A stretch of 64,000 nt of DNA from DAMBHY01 sp032068765 (GTDB lineage Bacteria > Bacteroidota > Bacteroidia > Bacteroidales > Dysgonomonadaceae). The notes beneath the pieces were generated by a model that had not been told where the DNA came from, did no database searches, and saw only the letters and a program-made list of their open reading frames with translations. Shown here piece by piece: positions 24,792 to 33,491 of the stretch; the first letter of the stretch is position 1; each line of letters begins with the position of its first letter. Position numbers and translations under genes: made by a program. The DNA is taken from positions 1 to 64,000 of the forward strand of contig DAMBHY010000012.1 of NCBI GenBank assembly GCA_032068765.1, read 5' to 3'.

Positions 24792-25997
24792 CTAAATTTC
24801 CTCATCTCTAATATGATTCTGAACTCTGAATACTATCATAGTGGTGATAAAATATACAACCACCTGTATCCATAAAGCTACGACCTCGAACTTTACTAGA
24901 GAAAGGTCGGCACCCATAGAATTCATCTTGAGAAATGCCTGAATTCCGAATGTGCTTGGGAAAAGCATTCCAAATGTCCTCCAAAACCAACTTATATTGG
25001 ATTGAGGCCATGAGAATCCACTCAAGAATAGTAGGATAAGAGAGAAGAAAATAAATACCACCAATCCTGTTTCTCTGTTTCTGATAAACACCGAGAAAGT
25101 CATTGCAAAGAATATGACAGCAAGTATAAATGGTACTGCTAAAAGCATAATAGCCATAGGATCTCCCAAATGTGGTAACTGGAATATTCTTGGGATGAAC
25201 AGCCAAATATATGCGGCAAGTACTATATAGAATGAGAAATAGCATAGAGACTTACCGAGCAGGGTTTGAAAGAACTTGCCGCGCTGATGTACTTCAAGAC
25301 TGTCATGCAAGAGCTTTTCTTCCCTTAGGGTCCCATTTACCATAGTTATACCAAAAAACAATGTTTGATGCAGCATGATAACAAGCAGCACGGGAATAAG
25401 GAAACTGAAAAATCCCATTGGTTCGTTGTAAAGTATATTTCCTTCGTGACCCAATGGATCGGCTGCAATTTCAGCGGCTTTTCCGGTTATCCCCATTGCA
25501 TTCAAACGTTGCATTTTTACATCCTTCCCAAACTCCAATACCGTCATATTTGTCCCCATCATCATGGCACGATAATACAAAAAACTGCTCATATCAGAGT
25601 ACATGGAAACTGTAGCCTGCTCTTTACGTGAAAGTTTTTGATTGAAATCCTTGGGAATCAGCACTACTCCATGAATTTTATTTCTGTAAAGTAAATCCTT
25701 ACATTCTTCTAGATTGTTCTGCTGATAAGCAACCTTTAAATCTGGTGTTGCATCGATACTGCGCACCAAGGCTCGAGACGTAGAAGTCATTGATTCATCC
25801 ACTACTGCAATTGGCACATCGCGCACGGCTTCATTTTGATAAACTAAAGAATAAAGCACCGGATAAAACAGCGTGGCTCCAATGAAAACAACAACAAATC
25901 CTGAGTCTCTGAAAACCAGTCGGTATTCATCTATAGCGATATAAATAATACGCCTGATTTCATGAAAAAGCCATGTAAAAAAATTATCTTTACGCAT
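24792..25997 (-). CDS. ABC-2 type transporter permease
   Basis: A 401-residue inner-membrane permease of the YhhJ/YbhR class. Layout: one N-terminal membrane segment (about 32-50), a periplasmic domain of about 150 residues (IAVVDESMTSTSRALVRSID), then five membrane segments (about 190-395). It is the last gene of the export operon. Its start overlaps the stop of the preceding permease gene by 8 bp, indicating coupled translation. Family members form dimers powered by an ABC ATPase; none is encoded in this operon. Confidence 0.9.
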   Translation of the reverse strand: MRKDNFFTWLFHEIRRIIYIAIDEYRLVFRDSGFVVVFIGATLFYPVLYSLVYQNEAVRDVPIAVVDESMTSTSRALVRSIDATPDLKVAYQQNNLEECKDLLYRNKIHGVVLIPKDFNQKLSRKEQATVSMYSDMSSFLYYRAMMMGTNMTVLEFGKDVKMQRLNAMGITGKAAEIAADPLGHEGNILYNEPMGFFSFLIPVLLVIMLHQTLFFGITMVNGTLREEKLLHDSLEVHQRGKFFQTLLGKSLCYFSFYIVLAAYIWLFIPRIFQLPHLGDPMAIMLLAVPFILAVIFFAMTFSVFIRNRETGLVVFIFFSLILLFLSGFSWPQSNISWFWRTFGMLFPSTFGIQAFLKMNSMGADLSLVKFEVVALWIQVVVYFITTMIVFRVQNHIRDEEI

Positions 25998-27177
25998 ATA
26001 CCTGAACCTCCGTTTCTTTTTCCAAATTATTCTTTAATGACCTAATTACGATAAAAGGCAGTAAAAGAAATACCGACATAGCGGCAAAATATATCAATGA
26101 ATAATTGACAGGTGCGCCATACAATGCTTCCCTTACGTATATTTTGAAATAATAACGGATGGGAAACAAATAATTAAATATCTGTGCCTTGTAAGGCATC
26201 GCCTCTATTGGAAAAGTAAATCCTGCGAAAGTGAAAGCAAACAGCCCATAAAATGCCGATAAGCTAATGGCATCCCTTAATCTTGAAAATAATCCTATAA
26301 TAAATACGCCAATAGATTGATAAGCTAGTACGTATACAATAGTAGCCAAAAACATCCGCCAAATCTTTCCATTCATTGTAAAATGCATATAGCTATACAA
26401 AAGTAAATTGCTGGTTATGCCGAGAATAATGAAAATAATGGTGTAAGGGAGTAATTTACCTATGAGTGCGGCAGTGATGGAATGACCTGATGCAGCGTAC
26501 CATTCGCCTTGCGTATGTTGTTTTATCTCAATGCCTATCGCAAAAACCGTCAACATGAGAATACTCAACTGCAACACACCCGGCAGCAGCAAATTGAGGA
26601 GATAAATACCATAATTGGTGTAAGGATTCCCTAAAGAGTGACTATCTACGGCAATTGGTTGCAATACAGGCATGATATTTTCATCACCCACTACTCCCCG
26701 CGCCTGCATCAGTCTTTGCTGAAAATATCCGGAACCGAGTTCACCGATATAAGTCAAATCTTTGTAAGCCAGAGAACCTGCAATCAGATAGGTTTCATTG
26801 ACATAAAATTCTACTTGTGGACGGCGGGAAGCCAGCAAATCTGCTTCAAAATTCTTTCCGATACTCACAAACGCGTATATCTTGCCACGCTGCATATCTT
26901 TGCGCGCTTCCTCATGATTTGGGTAATGTTTGTATACATTTAATTGCGGCAATGCATCCACATTATGGGTAAGCGTACGGGAGATATAGGAATTATCCTG
27001 ATCTACTACACCTATCGGCAGCTTACGCGGCATACCCTCTTTGAAGAAAGTGAGGAAAAATATGAAGCAGAACAACATCACTCCCACCGATGCCAGCAGG
27101 TAGATGGGACGTGAAATCATTCTTTGCAGTTCACGTTTGAAAACCGTCTTCGTATTTGTATGTAATTTATTAGACAT
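25990..27177 (-). CDS. ABC-2 type transporter permease
   Basis: A 395-residue paralogue of the next gene with the same layout. The N-terminal segment ISRPIYLLASVGVMLFCFIF is followed by a periplasmic domain starting LPIGVVDQDNSYISRTL, then a block of five membrane helices. It begins 7 bp after the HlyD gene and overlaps the second permease gene. The two permeases probably form a heterodimer that hands substrate to the HlyD/TolC conduit. Confidence 0.9.
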   Translation of the reverse strand: MSNKLHTNTKTVFKRELQRMISRPIYLLASVGVMLFCFIFFLTFFKEGMPRKLPIGVVDQDNSYISRTLTHNVDALPQLNVYKHYPNHEEARKDMQRGKIYAFVSIGKNFEADLLASRRPQVEFYVNETYLIAGSLAYKDLTYIGELGSGYFQQRLMQARGVVGDENIMPVLQPIAVDSHSLGNPYTNYGIYLLNLLLPGVLQLSILMLTVFAIGIEIKQHTQGEWYAASGHSITAALIGKLLPYTIIFIILGITSNLLLYSYMHFTMNGKIWRMFLATIVYVLAYQSIGVFIIGLFSRLRDAISLSAFYGLFAFTFAGFTFPIEAMPYKAQIFNYLFPIRYYFKIYVREALYGAPVNYSLIYFAAMSVFLLLPFIVIRSLKNNLEKETEVQVYA

Positions 27178-27184
27178 CTGCTAA

Positions 27185-28180
27185 TTATTTTACGATAACC
27201 ACCGACATACCCGGACGCAAATCTTTGATTGGCTGCACGGGTTTGGCGCGTACTTCAAATGTTTTGGCATCAAATTCGCTGGTTGCTTTTGTAGCTTTCC
27301 AGGTAGCATAGGATGCCATTGCTTTCATATATGTTACTTTGAATTTGTATTTTTGATTGTTGAGCGCTGGCACTTTTGCTTCAACTTCTGTTCCAACTTT
27401 CATATCATTCAACATATCTTCTCTCACATTGAAAGTAACCCAGATATTCTGAAGATTGACAATGTTCATAATAGGAGCTCCTGTTCCTACCAGTTCTCCC
27501 TGTTTTGGAAATATTTCAGATATTTCACCAGAGATGGGCGATTTCAGAGTAGTTTCCTGCAGATATGCTTCTACTTCACTTACTGCGCCCTGCGCCTTAT
27601 CAACCAATGCCTGAGCAGCAGTTTTATCTTCAGATTCCGCGCCGTTTTTGGCCATATCGTATTGCGATTTGGCAGCGGCAGCCTGTGCAACAGCAGCCTG
27701 ATAATTGGCTTCTGCTTCATCACGTTTTTGCGCAGGCACTACCCCTTTTTCGAAAAGTCGTTGTACACGGTCGTAAGATTTCTTAGCAATATCTACGCCC
27801 ACCTGCGCCTTTTGATACATTTCATAAGCACCCTGAATCACTTCGGAACGTGCGCCTTTTTGTGCTTTTCTTTGTTGTGAATATGCGGCTCTTTCAGCAG
27901 CGGTAGCTTGTTGTAGTTTTGCGGAAATTTCCGGACTTTCAATTTGTACCAATATGTCGCCTGCGTTCACAAACTGACCTTCTTCGGCTTCGAATTTAGC
28001 AATTCTTCCGGGAACTTTTCCTGAGATACGTACTTCATCCGCTTCTACCGTGCCCTGAATTACTCTAGGTTCTGGGCGATATACAATCCATCCTATAATA
28101 AAAAGGACAATTATTACGACAATTAATCCACCTAAAGCAATACGCAGATTTTTAACGCTTTGTGATGTTTCTTTTTTCAT
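27185..28180 (-). CDS. HlyD family periplasmic adaptor
   Basis: A 331-residue membrane-fusion protein. It has one N-terminal membrane anchor (about 15-32), a biotinyl-lipoyl half-motif (VSGK... form: RISGKVPGRIAKFEAEEGQF, about 47-66), a long alpha-helical hairpin rich in Ala/Gln/Lys (about 85-200), a second lipoyl half (LKSPISGEISEIFPKQGELV) and a beta-barrel domain. It bridges the ABC-2 permeases and the TolC protein encoded just upstream (22 bp). The cargo is likely a hydrophobic drug or toxic compound, given MarR control. Confidence 0.92.
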   Translation of the reverse strand: MKKETSQSVKNLRIALGGLIVVIIVLFIIGWIVYRPEPRVIQGTVEADEVRISGKVPGRIAKFEAEEGQFVNAGDILVQIESPEISAKLQQATAAERAAYSQQRKAQKGARSEVIQGAYEMYQKAQVGVDIAKKSYDRVQRLFEKGVVPAQKRDEAEANYQAAVAQAAAAKSQYDMAKNGAESEDKTAAQALVDKAQGAVSEVEAYLQETTLKSPISGEISEIFPKQGELVGTGAPIMNIVNLQNIWVTFNVREDMLNDMKVGTEVEAKVPALNNQKYKFKVTYMKAMASYATWKATKATSEFDAKTFEVRAKPVQPIKDLRPGMSVVIVK

Positions 28181-28202
28181 ATTATTCTAATGATATAATG
28201 TG

Positions 28203-29744
28203 TTAGTTTATTACTTTTGCCTGATGCAGTACGCCCAGTGATTTTTTTAAATAAGTGTTGTTTAGTTTTACGTCAATTAATGCATCGATGTTTTCAGATT
28301 GTGCTGACAGCCATGCAGTTTGAGCAGCCAATAAATCGGATGATGTGATGACACCTTCGCGAAAACCTTCGTTGGCGTAATTCAGATTTTCTTGAGCCTG
28401 CTCAATATTTTTTTGTGTAGCCACTTGCTTCTTTATACTTTCCTGAATGCGGTAAGCATTTTGATTGACTTGCAATTCGATTTTTTCTTTTGCTTCCTCC
28501 ATTTCCATTTTGGTAATCATTGCGAATGACTTGGAAGCATTGTATGTGTGGATTTTTTCTCCGAAGTGGAAAATGGGAACTATCGCTGATACACCGAAAG
28601 TAAACATTCCGCCGAATTTCTTTTCGAATCCATTGTATGAATTTGGATTGGTAACAATGTAACTACCTGTAAGTGCAACATTGGGAAGGAATCTTGAAAA
28701 CATGATCTTTTGATTTGCCTCAGCTATCTTCTGCGTTTCAGCAAGCTGCTGAATTTCTACGCGGTTTCTGTAAACTTCCTCCATCGCAACTAATGGTTGA
28801 ATTTCTGTAATCGGATTCAGATTTACATCCTTCAATTCAACTTTGTCATGCAAAGGAATGCCACACAACTGATTCAAAGCCATGCGCGAAAGCTGTAAAC
28901 CATTTTCAGCTTTAGTCAACGACATATCGGCCTCGTTGAGTTTCACTTTAACTTTCAAAGCTTCTGCTTTAGTGGCGACACCCTCATTCAGCATTTCTTG
29001 CATATTTGAATCAAGCTTTGCTATCAGTCCCCGATATTCTTTTGCCAGTTTATATTTGTTTTCTACGGAGACCAATCGCCAATATGCTTCATCCACATTT
29101 ATCAAAAGTTCTTCTATTTTGTCCTGATGACTTATTTCTGCAATACGCTCTCCTATTTTTGCAATGTTATACAGTTGAGCGATTTTTCCTCCCATAAATA
29201 TGGGCTGCACAAAACTAATACCACCCACGAACATGTTTTGCATATCCATCTGCAAAGCGTCTTTGGGAAGGATTGCATAATTTTTCCACATCAATTTTTC
29301 AGGATTTACTTTCGGATCGAAAGGTTTGCCTTCGGCATCCAAAGGAACTGGTAGTTTGTCTACAATAGCAAATTTGTTATTAATCGCCAAACCGTCTATA
29401 GAGAAAGTACCATCGCCGTTAGGTTTTGGAAATGACGTTGGAGTGCCAATACCGAAATTGCCTGTTTTGTCTATTACTCCAACAGGAAGATGTGCATCCT
29501 CAGATAGTAATGAAATATTTTTCTCGTTCCATGTATAATTACCAAACGCGGTGAAGTTCGGTAGAAATTGTGTATAAGCAGCTTTTTTCATTTCGGTTGC
29601 TGCTTTGATACTTTCATCTGCAATCTTAATGCTGTGATTGTGTGTTAGTGCCAACTGCCGAAAGTCCTCCAGACTCAAACTCTTTTGCGAATGAATTGCC
29701 AAAGGCAGGCACATTAAATAAATAAGTAAAAATTTTGGTTTCAT
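28203..29744 (-). CDS. TolC family outer-membrane efflux protein
   Basis: About 513 residues. I start at the Met at 29744 because MKPKFLLIYLMCLPLAIHSQ is a clean signal peptide; an alternative start 7 codons upstream would spoil it. Two OEP repeats form the channel. The helical segments begin LSLEDFRQLALTHNHSIKIA (about 22-42), and a conserved YWRLVSVENKYKLA segment lies near 220. The protein forms the trimeric outer-membrane duct for the HlyD/ABC-2 pump and is the first structural gene after marR. Confidence 0.92.
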   Translation of the reverse strand: MKPKFLLIYLMCLPLAIHSQKSLSLEDFRQLALTHNHSIKIADESIKAATEMKKAAYTQFLPNFTAFGNYTWNEKNISLLSEDAHLPVGVIDKTGNFGIGTPTSFPKPNGDGTFSIDGLAINNKFAIVDKLPVPLDAEGKPFDPKVNPEKLMWKNYAILPKDALQMDMQNMFVGGISFVQPIFMGGKIAQLYNIAKIGERIAEISHQDKIEELLINVDEAYWRLVSVENKYKLAKEYRGLIAKLDSNMQEMLNEGVATKAEALKVKVKLNEADMSLTKAENGLQLSRMALNQLCGIPLHDKVELKDVNLNPITEIQPLVAMEEVYRNRVEIQQLAETQKIAEANQKIMFSRFLPNVALTGSYIVTNPNSYNGFEKKFGGMFTFGVSAIVPIFHFGEKIHTYNASKSFAMITKMEMEEAKEKIELQVNQNAYRIQESIKKQVATQKNIEQAQENLNYANEGFREGVITSSDLLAAQTAWLSAQSENIDALIDVKLNNTYLKKSLGVLHQAKVIN

Positions 29745-29822
29745 ATAATATACTTTATCAAACAATGATTAGCTATGCAACTATTATGCCAAAAACAAAA
29801 TGCTGAAATAAAATAAAATATT

Positions 29823-30260
29823 TTAACTTTCAAGATTTGCCATAATCCTTTTCAATAAGGTACGGCCCATAGAAATATCGTTTGCATTGATATCTTGAAC
29901 AGCTTTTTCTACTACTTCCCTGACAATTTGTCTAGTTTTGGGCATTATTTCTTTCCCCTTCTCTGTCAGATGAATCATATTCTTTCTCCTGTCACTGGCA
30001 TCGGAAACCCTTTTCACAAGGTTCAACTTCTCTAAATTATCAATCAAACGTGTCATGCTCGGTTTATCTTTTCTGGTAAGGTTGCATAATGTTTGTTGTG
30101 TTACATTATCTTGGTTCCACAAACAAGCCATCACAGACCACTGCTCTGTGGTGATATTGATACCCCCACTTGCAAAAGCGCGCAATAGCGTACGATTGAT
30201 TATCCCCGAAATCCTACCCGTAAGGATATCAAAAACTTCATATTCTTCTAATAATTCCAT
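29823..30260 (-). CDS. MarR family transcriptional regulator
   Basis: A 145-residue winged-helix repressor-type protein. The recognition region reads VTQQTLCNLTRKDKPSMTRL (about 52-71) and the wing has SDASDRRKNMIHLTEKGK (about 85-102). It heads the tolC-hlyD-permease operon on the same strand, with 78 bp to tolC. The normal pattern is repression of the pump until an aromatic ligand binds. A TAGTTTTG box upstream (30294-30301, minus) could be its promoter. Confidence 0.93.
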   Translation of the reverse strand: MELLEEYEVFDILTGRISGIINRTLLRAFASGGINITTEQWSVMACLWNQDNVTQQTLCNLTRKDKPSMTRLIDNLEKLNLVKRVSDASDRRKNMIHLTEKGKEIMPKTRQIVREVVEKAVQDINANDISMGRTLLKRIMANLES

Positions 30261-30293
30261 CTCAACTAAATATTAATTGCATAAACAATAATT

Positions 30294-30301
30294 CAAAACT
30301 A
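30294..30301 (-). promoter_or_regulatory. Possible -7 box for the marR-efflux operon
   Basis: TAGTTTTG on the minus strand, 33 bp before the marR start; no clear -33 element. Confidence 0.35.
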
Positions 30302-30343
30302 AACTATTCAAATTTCATGCCAAAATATTTAAATGACTTTTTG

Positions 30344-33322
30344 TCAAATTTCTACATTTACAATCCCAATTCGTTTCTTCCCGTTCAGTTTTACAGCAAG
30401 TGGCTTTGATAGTCGCACATGTCTTATAAATTTAGTTTCATATAAAGCTGGAAGACTATTTAAATATTCCTCGTTAAAAATTTCTTTTTCGTCAACAACT
30501 GGATTGATTGTGAAATAACCGACTCCCAACGATGTAATGTTTTGGAAAAAATGTGTTCCCTGACTTGGATCAATTTGATATTTTTGCAACGCTATTTCGG
30601 CAATTATTCTTGCTTGACTAATCATAGGCCAAGAAACCGGAATACCTAGCCAAGGGTCAGAAGAACCCCATCGTCCAGGTCCAATGAGAATGAAATTGGT
30701 ATCTGTCTGCTGAAACTTTTTGTTTATTTCTTCGATTTCCCTGCTTATTTCAACATTATTTTTAGCGTCAAAATTATCGGTTTTCACATATACAACATCC
30801 TTAATTTGTTCATAATAACCATTTCCAAGAACATGGTTAGAAAAAAGCAAGGTATGATTATCCACATCTTTTGAAAAGTCTTCATCTATAAAATCTTTCG
30901 TTTCTACAATCGGTCGAATCTGAAGTATATAAAACTGAGCGTCATCAATATTATCTATGTTTACTGCAAATTCAATTTCCACGGGTTTATCCATTTCAAA
31001 CTGACCAATTTTCAAAACTTTATCCAACGATTCTGCTAACGGAAATTGTTTGTACTTCAGAAGATTATCAAACGTAATAACCTTTCTTCCAGTAGCATAA
31101 TATCCGGGACGTAATACATCGTCGTTTGCATCGTATGTAGAAGCGACAAATGTCAATGGACTATTTTTATCCAAATCCGAAACCTGAAGTTTAACAATCC
31201 CGAAGTTTTCGTCGCGCGTAATTTTATTATTGGAAATATCGTTTGTAAGAGCGTAAAAATGTTTCTGTGAATCTCTCAGTGCAAGCTTAATATCGCTGTT
31301 TTGAAGAATGTTTTCAGGGTGAGAAGGCGAGAATCGTAATCCCGAACCGCCATCAACTATGATTTTGCCAAGTCCCATTGCCATATTTACAATTCCATCT
31401 TCTACATTTTCATTTCCTATAGGATAAAAATTGACAGAACGCGCCACTCCGGAAATAGCAGGATAAAAATAATTACCATAATACTTCCCAACAACCTCCT
31501 GAATGACAATGGCCATTTTTTCTTGATCTATGAGGTTTTCGGTAAAACTTACATACGCCTTGCTATTTTCGTAAAAGACAGATGCATAAACAGCTTTTAT
31601 AGCGTTGCACATCAATTCTATCATTCGCGATTTATCGTTGAGAGAAGGAATCATGAAAGTAGAATATATTCCTGCAAATGGCTGGTATTTAGAATCTTCA
31701 AGCAAGCTGGAAGAACGAACGGCAACGGGATTTTCAATAGCGTTAAGGAAAACAGTCAAATCTTCATTCAACCTTTCGGGCAGTACACCTTGAATAAAAT
31801 TTTCGAATATTTCCTCATCTGTCGCACTTGTCAAGGCTATAGAATAGAGATTGTTCGTCTCCATAAACTCGTCGAACAAGTCGGTGCAGAGCACAATAGT
31901 CTTGGGAATTGTAATGGAAAAATTGGCATTCTCATTCAACTCTGAATGTTTTTTTACAATATTATCTACAAACGCCAGTCCTCTACCCTTTCCTCCCATT
32001 GATCCGTCTCCAATCCGTGCTAAATTGGAATATTTATCAAAACGTTCTTTTTCAAATACTGCTATAGTACCCCTGTTTTTGAGTTTTCTGTATTTCACAA
32101 TAGCATTATAGATAAATTCACGCGCATCGTCGATATGTCGATACTGAGAAACGTCTACTCTCTTGAGAAGCTCTGCAACAGGAAACATGGCACGGGTGTA
32201 AAAGAAACGGGAGAAATGGTTCCTTGAAAGATGATAGTACAAAGAATCTTCAGGAATATCATTAATTCTCAACTGTAACTCTTTTAAATTTCTGATTCTG
32301 AAAACTTCATCACCCGATATTGGGTCTTTGATAATAAAATCGCCAAATCCTAATCTGTTTTTGATGGCTTTGAGCAATTCATGGGAAAAGGTTTTAGATG
32401 ATTTATGAATGAACGTTGCTTCAATATCACTTGCATATTTTTCGTTTGATTTTTCGGAAGAAGCATAAATTATGGGCATGTATTTGTCTTGCGCATGAAT
32501 CCACTCACACAATTTTTTACCTGCAAGACTATCCTCCTTCCCATCTTTTTCAAAGCTTATATCACTGATTACGCCCAACATGCTCTCACCGTATTTTTCG
32601 TAAAGTCGTTCCGCTTCTTCATAGTTTCTTGCGAGCAAAATTTTGGGCCTGCCACGCATCCGTAGCATCCGTTCATGGTCGTTGAGCGCCTCTTTTGCAA
32701 ACTCTTTAGATTCGTTCAAAACAAATTTATACAACAGCGGCAATGCTGTGGAGTAAAATCTGACAGAATCTTCAACCAGCATAATGGTCTGTACGCCAAC
32801 ATTCCGCACATCCTGTTCCACATTCATGTCATCCTCTATCAACTTGATAATTGCCAAAAGAAGTTCAGAATTTCCCAGCCAGCTGAAAATATAATCCATC
32901 GCGCTCAAATCTTTCTTTACTAACTCCCTCACGGCAATTTTTGAAAACGGAATCAGTAAAACCATCGGGACGTCGGGATAATGCTTTTTGAACAACTTTG
33001 ATGCTTCAAAAATTTCAGAATTATCAATATTTGGCATGCATATAATCAAATCATACCTCATATTATCCATTTGAGCAAAAGCCTCTTGTACGTTTGATAC
33101 ATGAGTAAACCGAGGCGGATATCTCAGATTCAAAGAAACATATTCGTTAAATATCTGCTCATCAATTCTCCCATCATCCTCCAGAATGAACATATCGTAG
33201 CGTGAAGCAATTATCAAAACATTGTATATTCGTTTGTTCATCAAACTGACGAATGTTCTGTCTCTAAAATCGATATGTGATAAAAAATCTATATTGGTCT
33301 GCGAAGTCTGCATCTGGAACAA
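30344..33322 (-). CDS. Receiver-like domains fused to PEP synthase-type ATP-grasp domain
   Basis: A 992-residue cytoplasmic protein. Residues about 30-155 resemble a degenerate response-regulator receiver domain in which the phospho-acceptor position is not Asp (DLIICMPN). Residues about 175-335 look like a second receiver with the acidic pocket VEDS, an Asp in LGVISDISFEKDG, the Ser in YASS and a Lys in IHKSS. Residues about 430-880 form the PPDK/PEP-synthase N-terminal ATP-grasp domain (GSMGGKGRGLAFVDNIVKKH, PVAVRSSSLLEDS, AIVIQEVVG, and FYILQIRPI). The phosphohistidine swivel and PEP-binding TIM-barrel of true PpsA are missing. The end (about 880-992, GPGRWGSSDPWLGIPVSW) is a family-specific module. 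The enzyme reaction is unknown. Confidence 0.85.
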   Translation of the reverse strand: MFQMQTSQTNIDFLSHIDFRDRTFVSLMNKRIYNVLIIASRYDMFILEDDGRIDEQIFNEYVSLNLRYPPRFTHVSNVQEAFAQMDNMRYDLIICMPNIDNSEIFEASKLFKKHYPDVPMVLLIPFSKIAVRELVKKDLSAMDYIFSWLGNSELLLAIIKLIEDDMNVEQDVRNVGVQTIMLVEDSVRFYSTALPLLYKFVLNESKEFAKEALNDHERMLRMRGRPKILLARNYEEAERLYEKYGESMLGVISDISFEKDGKEDSLAGKKLCEWIHAQDKYMPIIYASSEKSNEKYASDIEATFIHKSSKTFSHELLKAIKNRLGFGDFIIKDPISGDEVFRIRNLKELQLRINDIPEDSLYYHLSRNHFSRFFYTRAMFPVAELLKRVDVSQYRHIDDAREFIYNAIVKYRKLKNRGTIAVFEKERFDKYSNLARIGDGSMGGKGRGLAFVDNIVKKHSELNENANFSITIPKTIVLCTDLFDEFMETNNLYSIALTSATDEEIFENFIQGVLPERLNEDLTVFLNAIENPVAVRSSSLLEDSKYQPFAGIYSTFMIPSLNDKSRMIELMCNAIKAVYASVFYENSKAYVSFTENLIDQEKMAIVIQEVVGKYYGNYFYPAISGVARSVNFYPIGNENVEDGIVNMAMGLGKIIVDGGSGLRFSPSHPENILQNSDIKLALRDSQKHFYALTNDISNNKITRDENFGIVKLQVSDLDKNSPLTFVASTYDANDDVLRPGYYATGRKVITFDNLLKYKQFPLAESLDKVLKIGQFEMDKPVEIEFAVNIDNIDDAQFYILQIRPIVETKDFIDEDFSKDVDNHTLLFSNHVLGNGYYEQIKDVVYVKTDNFDAKNNVEISREIEEINKKFQQTDTNFILIGPGRWGSSDPWLGIPVSWPMISQARIIAEIALQKYQIDPSQGTHFFQNITSLGVGYFTINPVVDEKEIFNEEYLNSLPALYETKFIRHVRLSKPLAVKLNGKKRIGIVNVEI

Positions 33323-33418
33323 TTATTAAATCGTCAAAGTGAAATAAAAAATTATGACTAAGATAAATAATATCCATGAAATAACGTTAAAGTGAAATTA
33401 AGCCATTTGAATTTATTG

Positions 33419-33426
33419 TAAATTTG
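33419..33426 (+). promoter_or_regulatory. Possible -7 box for uvrA
   Basis: TAAATTTG lies 65 bp before the uvrA start. Confidence 0.4.
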
Positions 33427-33491
33427 AAGTAATTAAGCAATACAAACTTAACACACTCCTCGTTTTAGATATAAGTGTACAAACATTCTAC

